Source: Massariosphaeria phaeospora (lineage: Eukaryota > Ascomycota > Dothideomycetes > Pleosporales). Taken from it: a stretch of DNA of 64,000 nucleotides. Numbering within the stretch: position 1 is the first letter of the stretch; every line of letters starts with the position of its first letter. A model generated the notes under the pieces. The model saw only the letters and a program-made list of their open reading frames with translations, made no database searches and was not told where the DNA came from. Both the position numbers and the translations under genes were made by a program. The stretch lies in assembly GCA_011032825.1 (NCBI GenBank), contig JAADJZ010000021.1, forward strand, positions 372,001 to 436,000, in the 5' to 3' direction. Below, in pieces: positions 52,901 to 64,000 of the stretch.

Positions 52901-53903
52901 CTACATTCTTGAAGTTCGCAGCTGGGTACTGTCCATCCGATTGCCTTCGTCCGCTTGCTCTTGCACACCGAGATCGGGAAACCGCGCGGGCATGATGCGG
53001 CGCGGAGAGGCGCGAGACACCACATTATACTTGTCGAAATCGGTGACGCCAGTTTTGCGCAGGAAGTCTTCGTCGAGCTCCAGGCAGCCGTTGACTTGGG
53101 AGGCGGGCGCCCGCAGCATGGCAAGAATGGCGTCGGAGTAGATGGTCGGCTTGCGCAGGTCGCCGGCATTTTCCCGATCCAGGTTCTCTGTCGCCGCGGA
53201 CTGGATTGCGGTGGCTGGCCAAATGCTGGTGATGGCCATGTCCTTCTTCTCTTCGCGTCCCCAGTCCATGGCCAGGCCTTTGGTGAGGACGCTCATGCCA
53301 ACCTTGCCCATGGCGTATGCTGTCTTTCCGCGAAAGAATCGCGAGTAGATGGGCGGGCTCACGACGATAATGCGGCCTTTCCAGCCATTCTCTTTGAAGC
53401 GAGGGAGCGACGCCTGCACGGCACCGTACAGCCCCTCCACATTGACGCGCTGCATCAGCTGGAAGCGCTTCATGGGCGTCTGCTCGACTGGAGCCCACCA
53501 GATTGCGCCCGAATTGTACACCAGCACGTCCAGACGGCCGTAGATGGCGCTGGTCTGGTCGACCATCCGCTGCACGCTGACATGGTCGCGCGTGTCCACG
53601 GCCACAGCCGCTGCCTCGCCGCCCGCTTCTCGGATCTCTCGTTCGACGGTGCTGATGGTGGACTGCGGCGAGTTCGGGTCGGGAGGGAATGGGTGCACTG
53701 CAGACGCGTCCGAGGTGCTTTTGGCAGCAACGACGACTTCGATGAGTCAGCAAGCTGGATAAACCACCTGAACACCATCAATCATCACACTCACCTCTGT
53801 AGCCGTTCTTCGCCAGGTCAATGGCAACCTGCCTGCCAATTCCTCTCGATGCGCCCACCACAAGCGCGACAAGCGCGGCCTCCTGTTTATGAGGGGTGGT
53901 CAT
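52901..53903 (-). CDS. Short-chain dehydrogenase/reductase (HSDL2-like)
   Basis: Model: complement(join(52901..53736,53795..53903)), 314 residues, one 58-nt intron. It is a classical NAD(P)-binding Rossmann enzyme: GASRGIG near residues 18-24, VYNSGA in place of NNAG, VVSP for the catalytic Ser strand, and YAMGK for the Tyr-Lys pair. The segment SPPIYSRFFRGKTAYAMGKVGMS followed by a conserved tail (RRIMPARFPDL) is the form seen in fungal relatives of HSDL2. No signal peptide; no peroxisomal SKL at the C-terminus (ends TSRM). Substrate unknown, an alcohol or acyl-related carbonyl being possible. Confidence 0.9.
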
Positions 53904-54250
53904 AAATGCAAGCTTCAAAGCCGAGGGAGACAGCCACCGACCGGAATGGAGTATGACGTAGACGACTCGGCTTCTCAGGCCACTTTGTATTGCTGTCGAC
54001 ACCAGAGATGCTGAGAAGACTGTCAATTTGCAGCGACAGCCCGCGGGTGTGTTCCGAGGACATCATGGTGGAGTGGGAGAGTGATGAAGGATTAGTGATG
54101 CTTTCCTCTCTACCTCGTGAACCTCGGCTGGACAGGCACGGCGATCATCAGTCACACGGAATCTGGATACCCATCCTTAACGACAGATGATCAAAAGTCT
54201 TTCTACACATCTTCCGATCTTCGACTTTCGCCGCTGAAGCTATCGCGCGC
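53904..54250. other. Shared promoter region of divergent genes
   Basis: About 350 bases between the dehydrogenase start (minus) and the GST-kappa start (plus). No coding text is supported. Confidence 0.5.
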
Positions 54251-55341
54251 ATGGCAGCCAGGATTACGTGCTACCTCGACTGTGGTGTGGACGCCCAGGC
54301 CCAGCACCACACCCAACCTGCCCGCGCTAATAAGCTGCAGTATCACCATACTCGTTTTTTGCCCTGCTGTATCTCGACAAGCACAAAGAAGCACTAAAGT
54401 CACACGCTGTGCATGTAGAGTACGTACCCACTCGCTGCAAGCTCCCTTCGAGTCCTGTGTGCCCACGGACCACGTGAAGCACATGATGCAGTTAGGCCGA
54501 AGTCTCGCATTGCAGCGGTCCAGGGGCCATATTTCTTGACGCACCCCACGGATTGATTGCACTCCCGCGGCAAGGATCTGGACTAATGTTGTATAGCATT
54601 GTACCCGTCTTCCTAGGCGGCATCAACGTGGGCAGCGGTACGCCTTCCCCTTCCCCACCACTCCACGTCTGACGACGGGCAGGCAACAAGCCCCCCTGGA
54701 CGCTTCCAGCAAAAGCTCGCTACAGCGAGTTCGACAGCGCCCGAGCAAAAAAGTACTTCGGCGTACCTGACGTGAAAACGCCCCCGTTCTTCCCCATTCT
54801 GTCACTCCTGCCGCAGCGCGCTATGGTCTTCATCAAAGCTACCCACCCACACCTCTTTACCCAAGTATTTCTGGATGTCTTCTCCGCAATGTGGAAACAG
54901 GGTATTGACGTCAGCAAGCCAGACCTGCTGGCCTCCGTCCTTTCTCAGACATTCGATCAACGGGAAGTCGTCGAGATCGTCGAGCAAGCAAACAGCCCGG
55001 AGTACAAGCAAGTGCTAAACGGCAACACCAAGGAAGCTCTCGAGCGGGGTGCATTTGGCTGTCCGTGGTACTGGGTAAGAAATTCGAAAGGGGAAGAGGA
55101 ACCGTTCTTCGGAAGCGACAGGTACGTTTCTTTCGCCTTGTGTCAAGACTCTCGTGGGGATGGTGCGGTTCCCGCCGGCAACGGGAGGGGACCAAACGCC
55201 GGATGTGGACAACGGAATACGCGCTCGGGGTGGAGCTGATGTTTCACCACTAGATTCCATTACATGTGGGAATATCTGGGGTTGCCTTGGAAAGACTTGG
55301 AGCTGCCGCCGCAGCCGGAGAAACCGAAGGCAAGAATTTGA
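54251..55341 (+). CDS. Glutathione S-transferase kappa / DsbA-like protein
   Basis: Model: join(54251..54284,54341..54419,54597..54637,54683..55121,55254..55341), 226 residues, the family norm. Introns 2 and 4 are long for this window (177 and 132 nt). The start MAARITCYLDCVSPYSFFALLYL holds the SPYS motif with the active-site Ser of the thioredoxin-like fold. VPVFLGGINVGSGNKPPW is the glutathione-site loop, and GAFGCPWYW and FFGSDRFHYMW near the C-terminus are also typical. Kappa GSTs conjugate glutathione in mitochondria or peroxisomes; 2-hydroxychromene-2-carboxylate isomerases share the fold. Localisation is not evident from the termini. Confidence 0.9.
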
Positions 55342-57381
55342 CTCTTTCCGACCATGTGCGTGGGGTGGACACGGGTACCTCCGCTGTTACGCTGCTCTCG
55401 CACAGTATCGCCGATCCGAATACGATGAACTGTATTTACCAATGCCAGACCGACGATGTTTAGGACCAAGTTCAAGTACTTACAAAAGGAAGCCTCATCG
55501 GATTCTCAAAGTTGCCATAAACCACGGAACCCGTATCCGCACAAATGATTGTCGAAGCCCCAGACAGCTGCATATGCCCAGTGGGCCGTTTGTGACACGT
55601 TCGACGAAGGCCATGGATCGTGTTACCGTCGGTACGGGTACCGACTTCCCCAGGCACTGGCGGAAGAGGCGCCGCTACCTGTCAAAGTTTCGCTGCCCAT
55701 CACTGAAACAACGAGCCGAGAAAGTCTCATGTTCCAGTCTCCAGTCTCCACAGTCTCCACAGTCTCCCTTTGGGTGTTGGCTGTAGCAATAGACGCCTGC
55801 GACCGTCCGTCACCATAGCCCAGTTCGCTAGGACTTGCATGTTATGGGTTAAGCGTGGGCTCAGACGTGAAGATGTTAAACGCAGGTGTGTTTTTGGAGG
55901 GAGAACACGAGTATTGGTGTTTCCGGTGCATAGCGTGAAAGCTGAGTGAAAGGCCTTTGTCTCTAACTCAGTGTAGCGGCTCGTGGGCGTATTTCGTGAG
56001 CTTGTTGGTATGAGCATATCTCACGGGCACGTAATGGTGCAAATCCCCAAAACGCATGTTTGACAGGAACATGGTGGAGAAGCTACTAACGCCGGATAGA
56101 CCTAGCAACCTCTGCGATCATGCTGTGCTTAGTGCCTTGCCATTCGTTGACGATACGCGGGAACTCGCCTTTGCCAAGCCTCTTATGCGGATAGCCGTTC
56201 GCATCTGCGCGTCCGCCAAACAAGCCGCTGGTGGAGCATCTGGCCAGCGCAGCTAGGCCCAGAAAGCAATCCTGACAAGCCTCAGACTTCGCTGCTCCAA
56301 GCTGATAGGTCGACAACCGCAGATGTGCACTAAGATATGTCCTACAAGGCTGAGCGTATAGTAGAGATTGGCGAGGCTGCCACGTTGATGGTGAGGTCGT
56401 CATCGAGCTGTTGGCTTTACAGCGAGGCAGCTGCGTCGTCTCTGGCACTGAACGTGCTTTGGCCTCAGGGTGCGCGGGATTAGGGGTGGGCAATTTGGTT
56501 GCCCGCTCTCCACCCGTGCCGGTTCCAGAATTGACATGTTCAATGGCAGTGGGCCTGTACGGCAGCTAGGACCTTTCGTTCCGCTGCCGCGCACTGTGCT
56601 CTAAAGCATGGGGGTTCAAACGATTGGGTGCAACACTGGGAACGATGCTCCAACTTGTAGATATAAATTACCAACTGCTCAGGCGAACATGTGTAAGAGT
56701 ACGTCTCTCAACTCTACTGGTGGCCTCGGCTCCTTTTGTTCTATTGTTTTGAGTCCATTTGGTGCATCTTCTCATTGTCTATACTTGTCGTCGTACGAGT
56801 CGACGTCGCTGATGTGTGGTAGTGTGTTTGTGTCTGTCCATGAGATCATAGCCTGCGAATAGGCTTTCACTCATATTTCCGCGCTCTCGTGGCATAGTCT
56901 GATGTAAGTACCATCATTTTCCTTCACACGATCTGTCAAAATGTTAGCGCGATGATGATGATGAACATCAGTTAGGGTCTTAGTGCGGTCTCTTGCTATA
57001 GATACTGAGCAACCTCGTTTTGCACCACGACCCATTCACTGTATCGTAAATCCCGCAGTGCGATCATCGGCCGGCGTACAGGGCAGCATCTATCACTCGA
57101 ATCACAGCTTTCCATTACCTCTTGCTCTTCACCGCTTGTTCGCGTGAAGCTCGCAGTTTCACCGGCAGTCGGTCCCGGCTTCGAGGCGTGAATGGTTCAC
57201 GTACCTGCGCCCTCCTCTCTAGACCCGACGAACTCCATTCACCGAGCTTAGCCGCAAATCAGCTGCCTGCCCCCGCCCTCTTGTGAACGGCATTCACGTC
57301 GAGGATTGGTCGACTCGTGCCAATCTTGGAGAGCGCCAGGCAAGAGTCTTTAAAAGGACGCTCGCCGTGGATCATGCAGCT
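55342..57381. other. Long intergenic region, no gene seen
   Basis: Two kilobases with many short overlapping frames on both strands and no splice-consistent coding text. A CTCCAGT/CTCCACAGT mini-repeat occurs at 55738-55770. The last few hundred bases must hold the promoter of the Myb-like gene. Confidence 0.4.
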
Positions 57382-58924
57382 ATGGCCGATATCGTGGATC
57401 AGTATTGCCATTTCAGCTGCTTCTCCGACTCACCGGCACTGATCCAACACCCCGCGGGCTCCTGTCGCAGCTCCTTCGGCCCGACGTTTACTCACACCGA
57501 TACCGGCAAACCGCTTACGCAAGTGACGGCACAACCATTCCTAGCCATGTCAACGATGCAGCGAACACACTCAACGACCCCACTGCAACACCAGTTCAAG
57601 TTCGAAAGCGGCATGACTAGCCAGTACCTGCCGGACGAGCGGTACATGTCAAGATACCGACAATTGTGTCCCAAGCCCGAGTCCACATCAGAGCCAGCGG
57701 GATTCTACAACAATACGTGGGAGCAAATGTCCACATCTGGTTGTGCTTCTACATTGAACAGTAGAAACGTCCAGCCAGCCATCATGACAAATTCCAGACC
57801 ACTGTTCGCGACGGGTGGTCATTCCGGCTTCGACAACTCATTGCTTAGGCAAAATACACTCGGCAATTCTGCCTTCGAACATGGGGCTGGAGGTCCTTGC
57901 TGGTTGTATGACAGTACCGGTCTTCCTCATACGGGGCAATTCAGCGGCTCGGACCTGGAGACAAATGCGTCGAACTCGCCGGTGAGTGTGTTCAGTGAAC
58001 CATCGGAGCAGGACTTGTCACACACTCCTGGTACGGTCGTTGAGAGCAATTGGGACCCCTTCCCGACAGGCCACTACCAACACCTCATCCAGTCTCCTGC
58101 AGATACTGCGTCTTCTATGCCGCCGACCATGGATTACAAACTGTGTCAGCCAAGCCAGAGTGCTGAGGGCATAAACACGTCTGAACATGAGGGCTTCGGC
58201 TTGGGCATCTCAATGCCTTCAGCACAACAAAGGCCAGCAGGAGGACAGGACATGATGACATGGTCCAGGGCACCCTTCACACAACACTCGTCTATGGGAA
58301 TGAGGCAGTGGCAGCCAAATCACGCGACACAGTTGCCATCGAGCATACCTTATGTGCAGAGGCTCCAACGGCGCGACGGTATGCGACCCGAAGACCAGAA
58401 CGGTACGACTCCTATATACGGGGCTGGAGCGCGTGGCGATGGCACCCTCCAGCATACTCTTCAGGTGATGTTCACTCCAGACACGCAGGCACAGCGACAG
58501 ACGGATGACGGCATCCTCCTGGATGGGAAGGCTGAAGGCCTTACTTATAAAGAGATAAAGAAGAGAATGAGCACAAACGTCGCAGAGTCTACACTGAGGG
58601 GCCGGTACAGGTCTCTCACCAAGCCTAGGAAGGATCGAGTGCGCAAGCCGATGTGGACTGGCAAGGACGTAAGTCACCGGATATACAGCTCTTTGGGCAC
58701 AGACAGATGCTAACCTCTCGCGACAGATTCAGCTCCTGGAAGAAATCGTACTCGCGGAACTCGATCGGCTCGACGATGGCGCTCGCGCTACGACTCAGAA
58801 TCAGAAGCTGGCCAAGCTGTCGTGGAAGAGAGTTGGGGAGTATATCGCAGAGCACGGCGGATCGTACCATTTCGGCAATTCGACATGCAAGAAGAAGTGG
58901 ACCGAGCTGCACTCGGGCGGTTGA
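57382..58924 (+). CDS. Myb/SANT-like nuclear protein
   Basis: Model: join(57382..58668,58727..58924), 494 residues; the first in-frame ATG is at 57382, though the frame is open 33 codons further up from a GTG. The first 370 residues are low-complexity, rich in Ser, Gln, Pro, Thr and Gly, as in activation regions. Residues about 370-490 are a conserved basic block: TDDGILLDGKAEGLTYKEIKKRM, STLRGRYRSLTK, RKPMWTGKD, then across the intron IQLLEEIVLAEL and WKRVGEYIAEHGGSYHFG ending KKKWTEL. This is a Myb/SANT-type helix-turn-helix pair known from Dothideomycete predicted regulators. Targets are unknown. Confidence 0.82.
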
Positions 58925-59390
58925 TGCGACGCAGTTGGCTGGAACAGTGCGTCTCGCTTTGTTCTGCGTGTGGGTTGTTGTCTAATACTATGATCGGGTT
59001 GGTGTGCGGAGTTAGTTCTTCTTGTGTTGTGCAATACCCTGTACCACTGACCTGGAAGGCGGCATGGTGTGCGATCCTATATTGATGTTTCTAGCTTTGT
59101 TTTGATATTCGGGCGTGCTGGAGCCCTGGAGGGGTGTTAGACACGTGCATGCTGCAAAGCAGATGGGACCATTCGTTCGGGCAGGCGAAGAGGGCGGTCT
59201 TTGTAATTTGCTCACATAGATGATAGTAGAACAGCTGGTACATTTGTGTCTGAACTGCAGTGAGCCGATATTGTGTCGTGGTGATGGATGACGCAACGTC
59301 CGGGGCGGAGTGTTCAACGCCGACGCCGACGCCGACGCGGGTCTCTGTGCATGTGCACTTTAGCTGGAGCTCCACGGCTCCTACACGAAG
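58925..59390. other. Intergenic region with a CGACGC microsatellite
   Basis: Contains a run of about four CGACGC-like units at 59318-59339 just upstream of the next gene; otherwise no coding text. Confidence 0.5.
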
Positions 59391-60553
59391 ATGCTGCTCG
59401 GCCTCTCAGAAGCGCTTCCCAGCCTGGTAGAGGCCAAGTTCCGGTCGGCCAAAGCTGCCCAAAGCCTCATCTTCTCCCCCACAGAGCTCGCTGTCATTCG
59501 CACGTCGGCAGGAATCCCAGTAAGCGCCTGCACTGGAACCGCTTCATACTCTCTACTGACTCCCGCAGTTCCAGTTGCGATACTGCCCGGCTCTTGCAAA
59601 GAAGCCCGTCGCGAAGAAGGGGGACGCTGCCCCCGCCGCAATAAGACCTGACCCTTTCGATAACCCTCCCGCCGACCTTCTGATCGCCCGCATCCCGCAC
59701 GACGACCCCAGCCACCTGCTCGTCTTGAACAAATACCCCGTCATTGCAGGACACTTCATCCTCGCTACAAAGGCCAATAAGCCACAGACGCATGCGCTAG
59801 AAGAAGATGACCTGGAGGCAGCGTATGCCTGCTTGCAGGCGTGGCAGGGCGACGACGTGCGTGGCGGCCCGAGGCGACTGTTTGCTTTCTTCAATTCTGG
59901 GGATCACAGCGGCGCAAGCCAGCCGCACCGGCATCTGCAGTTCCTTCCGCTTGAGAACATGAAAGAGAACGGCGGCCCGGCCAGTCCTTGGGACCTGCTG
60001 ATAGATCTCATCCTAGCAAGCCCTGAGGCTGGATCTGAAGGTATATTGTCAACGTAGCGCACAACTGACGCCGCAGCTGAGGGTCGGTGTAGATCTGTCA
60101 TCGAGACTCATCCAGCATCCCGACCTCCCATTTACCCATTTTGCGCTCAAGTTGCCTCCAGCGACGAAGGGCGCCGAGCTTCTTGCCGCGTATCAGACCC
60201 TCTACACGTCTGCCAAAGAAGCGGTTGACAAGTTCATAGCCACTAACCCTGGCAGCCTGACACTGCACCCCTCTGCTGAAGGACATCTTCCAATAAGCTA
60301 CAACCTAGCGATGACAACCGTGGGAATGGCCATCTTGCCAAGGCGAAGCGAGGGTGGTTCGCTGCAACGTGACGGCGGAACCGAACTCGGTTTCATCGCT
60401 CTAAACGGCACTACGCTTGGAGGGACGTTGATGGTCAAGCACCAAGAGGAGTGGGATCTACTGCGAGCTCAGCCTGAGAAGCTGCAGTCCATACTTGCTG
60501 CTATCGGGATCCCAAGGGACCTGCGGACGGGGAAACTTCGCGCCCAGGTTTGA
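59391..60553 (+). CDS. ATP adenylyltransferase / Ap4A phosphorylase (Apa2-like)
   Basis: Model: join(59391..59519,59569..60040,60093..60553), 353 residues. The enzyme splits diadenosine tetraphosphate with phosphate to ADP and ATP. Exon 1 carries SPTELAVIRTSAGIP, joining to FQLRYCPALAKKP. The catalytic HIT-like motif is in SGASQPHRHLQFLP (H-x-H-x-Q). The C-terminal domain begins DLSSRLIQHPDLPFTHF and includes SYNLAMTTVGMAILPRR and LNGTTLGGTL. The second intron ends at 60092; the AG at 60076 gives an intron of only 36 nt and the wrong frame. Cytosolic or nuclear. Confidence 0.92.
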
Positions 60554-61919
60554 CCACTTATATCTACGCCTAAGCCTAGGTACAGTTTCTACATTACGTT
60601 GGCAGTATGTTTGATTAGCGCCGACGTCAGCAGTTCTTACTCGTCTTGAACGAATGCTTACCGAACCCACTCTAATCCGCTTCTACATTCATGTGGTGTT
60701 GTCAGATACATTTGTCTTGATTAGCGCCTGGTTCATTCACATGCGACGCAGTTCACGGCTTCCGATCCCTATACCAAACGTATATGTCCAGCACACTTGA
60801 CACCTACTCTTCCACCCCCCGCATCAACTTACCCTTCTCCCATCTCCCTGCATTAAACTTCTGCAAAACCCCGCCCGCCCGTCCACCGCCACAATCACAA
60901 ATCCCTTACGCCCCAAAAAAACAAAAGTCCTTACACACCGCATGCAGCAAAGCTGTGGGCCGCCTTGGCTAGCCATAAATTCGCGTATGCGATGTGCTGG
61001 TAGGTTGGCGGAGCGCATCGTACGATGTGTGCATGGTTTAGACGAGTGGAGTTGTTAGGGTGGTGCACAGTATGTGAGGGAATACAGTAAGAAGCCGGAT
61101 AATAGCAGCTGAACACGGTTGGGCCTCAGTCATAGGACTGCACGAATAGACCTCAGCACATGCGTTCTCGTAAATGATACACGTTGACATCATGTCGTTC
61201 GTTTTCATTAAGTAAGTTGCCTTGGTGAAAGGCCTATTCCTCTGTCGCGGCACGGCTGAGTTAAGCCAGCGACCAAAAGTACAGCCCAATCCCTCCATCA
61301 TCGAAGTCAATCCCAAGACCACGAGATGCCGTCCACCACAAATGCCGCAAAGCTACCAATCCACTTAGAATGAGATCCCCTCACTCAGCAGATCTCGCCA
61401 GCAATCCTGGCTTTGTAGTCCAACATGCTCGCACATGTAACCCCCCCTCTGGACCAACGCCGAAACTCCATGCCGCGGGGTATCCGTCATCCAGTATATC
61501 GTAAACCATCGGAAATAGTCCTCAGTACCGTTGGTAATCTGAGCATTACAAGGGAATATGCGCAAAGAAGGAGAGAGCAAGAGTGGAAGAGAGAACGCAG
61601 TATAGACAGTTCGACTGTAAATCACTTTAGTCGTTGTAGATCCAGAATGAGGTAATCGGCGGCGGCCTAGCCGCGAAAAGGTTCCTGCAGTATCGAACGC
61701 AACCACTTCTACCGAGGGATGGTGTAAGGGAGATTTGTAGCACCGATCGCCGAGCCGATCGCCGAGCCGACCGTCGTACAACGACGTGGAGGAACATCGA
61801 ATTTTCGGAACTGGCTGATTCCGGATATTGTAGTGCTTTGACTGATGTTTGTTGCAATGGATCCGAATTGCCTACTCCCTAGTAATTGTGGCGGATACCG
61901 AGTCGAGTTGAAGGGCTGA
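60554..61919. other. Intergenic region, no gene supported
   Basis: 3' flanks of the Ap4A phosphorylase and GPCR genes. A minus-strand frame at 61365-61781 is open for 138 codons and includes a short GCCGAGCCGATC duplication, but it lacks a recognisable domain and I do not call it. Confidence 0.4.
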
Positions 61920-63450
61920 CTACTTTAGCATCTCGCTCAGCGAAATCTCCTGCTCGCAGTCCAGAGACTCATCGGTAAGAGAAAGATGTTTGTCGATAGT
62001 GTTCAGCGCTTTCCTTCCGCGGAAATGATCCATCGTTTCCGTTATCGCGCGTTTGCATTCGGGCCACGAAGTCGAGATGTAGATAACCGCATTCCAGAAG
62101 CCTTGCAGCGGAAGAACTAAAGCGGAGGCAAGGTTCAGTCCGAACACGGGTTTGTCCTTGTGGGTGAATTGCTGAAGGCGATTGACAGTCGAGGGCACCC
62201 AAACGATGATCAGGGCCGTGAACATGAGGAAAGCGACTTTGAAATAGCTCCATGCAGCCCTGTTACTTGCAATAGCCTTGGGACTGGTTCGCCGTCGAGG
62301 TGAATGAGGAAGGCCGTTGGAGGTTGGAAGCCTCTGAGTCACGCCAGGGTCCTCGACCTGATTGAGAGCAACCACGGTAGCTTTGTAGCCTGTGTTTAAA
62401 TCTTCGGGACGACGAGGACGAGAATCTGCCAATCCACGAGACAAGCTCGGCATCCAGGCGACACGCGAGAAACTAGAAGGGCCGGCAGTAGTAGACACTG
62501 GAGACTGTATTTGAGAGAGTTCCCTGGTGCTGGAAAAGGAGCTCCGACAGTCGGATGTGGAGGATAAAGGTGGAGTCTCGGAGTCGTGCCCGGGTTGCGC
62601 ACGAGTCTCGACCTTCATTTCGGTCTCGACTTTGATGTCTTTTGTGTTTTCAGAGGTGAAGAGGCTGATCGTAGCTGGTCCATGGGATGCTGTGTGCTTC
62701 GAGACTGATATGAACTCAGCATTTTGGCGCAGGATCCGCCGACCTATAGCAATATAGAGTCCAAGCGTGGCACAGATAATGATCCTAAAAGCTGTTAGTA
62801 TTGACACCTATAACTTAAAAGGATATACATACCATACGGGGGCGTAGAAGAAGGCGATGCGCATCCATTCGGCGTCGGCGGAGACCCAGCACCAGATCTG
62901 TTCGATTAGCATATACCATCTCATGATGCAAGTCTACTCACGGTTGCAGGCCCGATGATCTTTTTCGAGTGACGTAGATCGTTTACGATGTAAACAATGG
63001 ACGGGATGCCCGGGACTCCATAGTTGACGAGCAAGTACCACTTCTCAAGGTGACGAAGCTTCTTTGTCTCGTAGGATCTGAAGAAGACAAGGTAGACATT
63101 GAGCGCCATGGAGAAAACCTGCGACGTTGTTAGTGCCAGAGCATATGACACTGAACCCTTGCACCTACCCAGCATGCGTCCGCCATGAAAAACCACTGGA
63201 TCAAGATGCCCTGGAGCAAGCACAGGCCAGGGATTATAGTTGGACGTATCGAAGAGGTAGAGATGAGTGTAGCTACGCTGGCCAGCATGTTGCCGAAACT
63301 GGCGTAGAAGATCAGTCGATTGATAGGCTTTCGGAAGTACTCCCGACAGAAAGTCAAAATGATGACGAAGGACCCCAACAGAGACAATATGGACATGCAG
63401 CGCTCTGTGAGCTGGAGGGCCAGCGCTTCGCGGCTGGTGAGTTCGATCAT
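61920..63450 (-). CDS. G protein-coupled receptor, cAMP-receptor-like (Crl class)
   Basis: Model: complement(join(61920..62784,62833..62897,62942..63118,63169..63450)), 462 residues; introns are 48, 44 and 50 nt. Seven membrane segments can be laid out: CMSILSLLGSFVIILTF; RLIFYASFGNMLASVATLI; LLQGILIQWFFMADACWVFS; WYLLVNYGVPGIPSIVYIV; RIAFFYAPVWIIICATLGLYIA; FKVAFLMFTALIIVWVP; LASALVLPLQGFWNAVIYI. Loop 3 is about 160 residues, Ser/Thr/Pro-rich and a likely phosphorylation target. The RKPINRLIFYASFGN start of TM2 and the LQGFWNAVIY of TM7 are marks of the Dictyostelium cAMP-receptor-like class in fungi. The ligand is unknown; a nutrient or host signal acting through a G-alpha is usual. Confidence 0.9.
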
Positions 63451-64000
63451 GGTGTGAGTTGTTGCTTCTGCTAGGCGCGAAGTTGAGAAGCGCGTAGCAA
63501 GTATAGCGGGTTGTGAGGGTCCTCTTGCTTCAAACGAGCAAGCTCATACCGCAGCGAGGCAGCATGGAAACGCAGGCGGGGTAGATTCGCAGTCGGCGAG
63601 CTGCTGGTTGCTGTTATGAACAGTCGATGCTGCAGGGTGCAACGGGAAATCGCAGATGAGTGCGTGCCCCAAAAAGGGATGGCACGGCTCGGACGAACAA
63701 GCCGGCAGTGAAAGTGATTGCGGTCCAGGGAGTCCAGATAGTAGAGTGAGCAATCATCGGCGGTGAGAGCAAAAATGTGACAACCAGCCTCAAGACGGAG
63801 CTCGCAGGCGCACTGTGGAAGTGTGCGGAGATGGACGCGAGCCCTTCGTGGAATTCGAGTAGACCGGGTACAGCAGGAGAGGGAGACAGAAATGCCAGTG
63901 ACCCTTTGGCACGACGTGATACAAGACCAGACGGGTTAGGGAGCAAGTTAGGAGCCAGCTTGCACGACTTCGCCGTCGGTCGGTACCTGTCAAGCGAGAT
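63451..64000. other. Upstream region of the GPCR gene, window edge
   Basis: Promoter side of the receptor gene. Open frames on the minus strand are overlapping and show no coding character; a gene beginning beyond the window edge cannot be excluded. Confidence 0.4.

Noticed and set aside
55345..57280. Several open frames of 60-135 codons in the long gap before the Myb-like gene
   Set aside because: They overlap in many frames, lack splice-consistent neighbours and have no recognisable motif.
60041..60076. A 36-nt second intron in the Ap4A phosphorylase gene
   Set aside because: It is too short and puts exon 3 in the wrong frame. The acceptor at 60092 gives 52 nt and the conserved protein.
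1..64000. tRNA genes, rRNA genes and CRISPR arrays
   Set aside because: No tRNA-like pair of A and B boxes with a cloverleaf, no rRNA text and no spacer-repeat array was noticed by eye. A tRNAscan-SE run would settle the tRNA question.

Overview
The window is nuclear DNA of a filamentous ascomycete, most likely a Dothideomycete (the class is an inference). Reasons: genes are split by many short introns (44-60 nt, GT..AG, with CTAAC- or CTGAC-like branch sites), the families are typical of moulds (MirB-type siderophore transporter, cAMP-receptor-like GPCR, Zn2Cys6 protein, Vps5, Apa2, GST kappa), and a transposase relic carries TAG stops of the kind left by repeat-induced point mutation (RIP). 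Every multi-exon model given here was joined by hand; exon lengths sum to a multiple of three unless a frameshift is stated.

Layout. 1-3.5 kb is decayed: a pogo/Fot1-like transposase tail, an unclassified repeat, and a coiled-coil gene with doubtful 5' frames. 4-6.3 kb holds two unknown genes. 6.4-6.9 kb has two small tandem arrays. 7.1-9.6 kb is a siderophore-iron transporter with three perfect ATCWGATAA (SreA-type GATA) sites upstream. 10.5-12.2 kb is a secreted M28 aminopeptidase and 13.3-14.3 kb a RING-plus-chromo-like protein. 15.3-18.4 kb is a tandem pair of paralogous F-box-like proteins separated by a second copy of the 1.3-kb repeat. 18.7-20.2 kb is a divergent pair: a DUF5321-like mitochondrial protein and a hotdog thioesterase with an apparent 1-nt frameshift. 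20.5-21.6 kb is a secreted ETP-repeat protein, then Vps5 (22.7-24.7), a secreted alkaline phosphatase (25.2-27.3), a photolyase with a possible mitochondrial leader (28.7-30.5), a small unknown gene, a Zn2Cys6 protein (32.8-33.7) and a WSTF-type hypothetical (34.7-35.2).

35.8-52.2 kb is the outstanding feature. On the minus strand lies one 16.4-kb reading unit for a secreted Ser/Thr-rich protein of roughly 5,470 residues. It is built from several families of tandem repeats followed by two PAN/apple-like cysteine modules, a hevein-type chitin-binding domain and an acidic Trp/Cys-rich tail. It is interrupted by three in-frame stops, each explicable by one C-to-T change, and by a 1-nt slip in a G/C run. 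The hevein domain is completed only by splicing a GC-AG intron. It looks like a giant cell-wall adhesin-like gene in early decay, or one whose 2,995-residue N-terminal part is still made.

52.9-64 kb is ordinary again: a short-chain dehydrogenase, a GST kappa/DsbA-like protein, a Myb-like regulator, Ap4A phosphorylase and a GPCR. No tRNA, rRNA, CRISPR or operon-like layout was seen.
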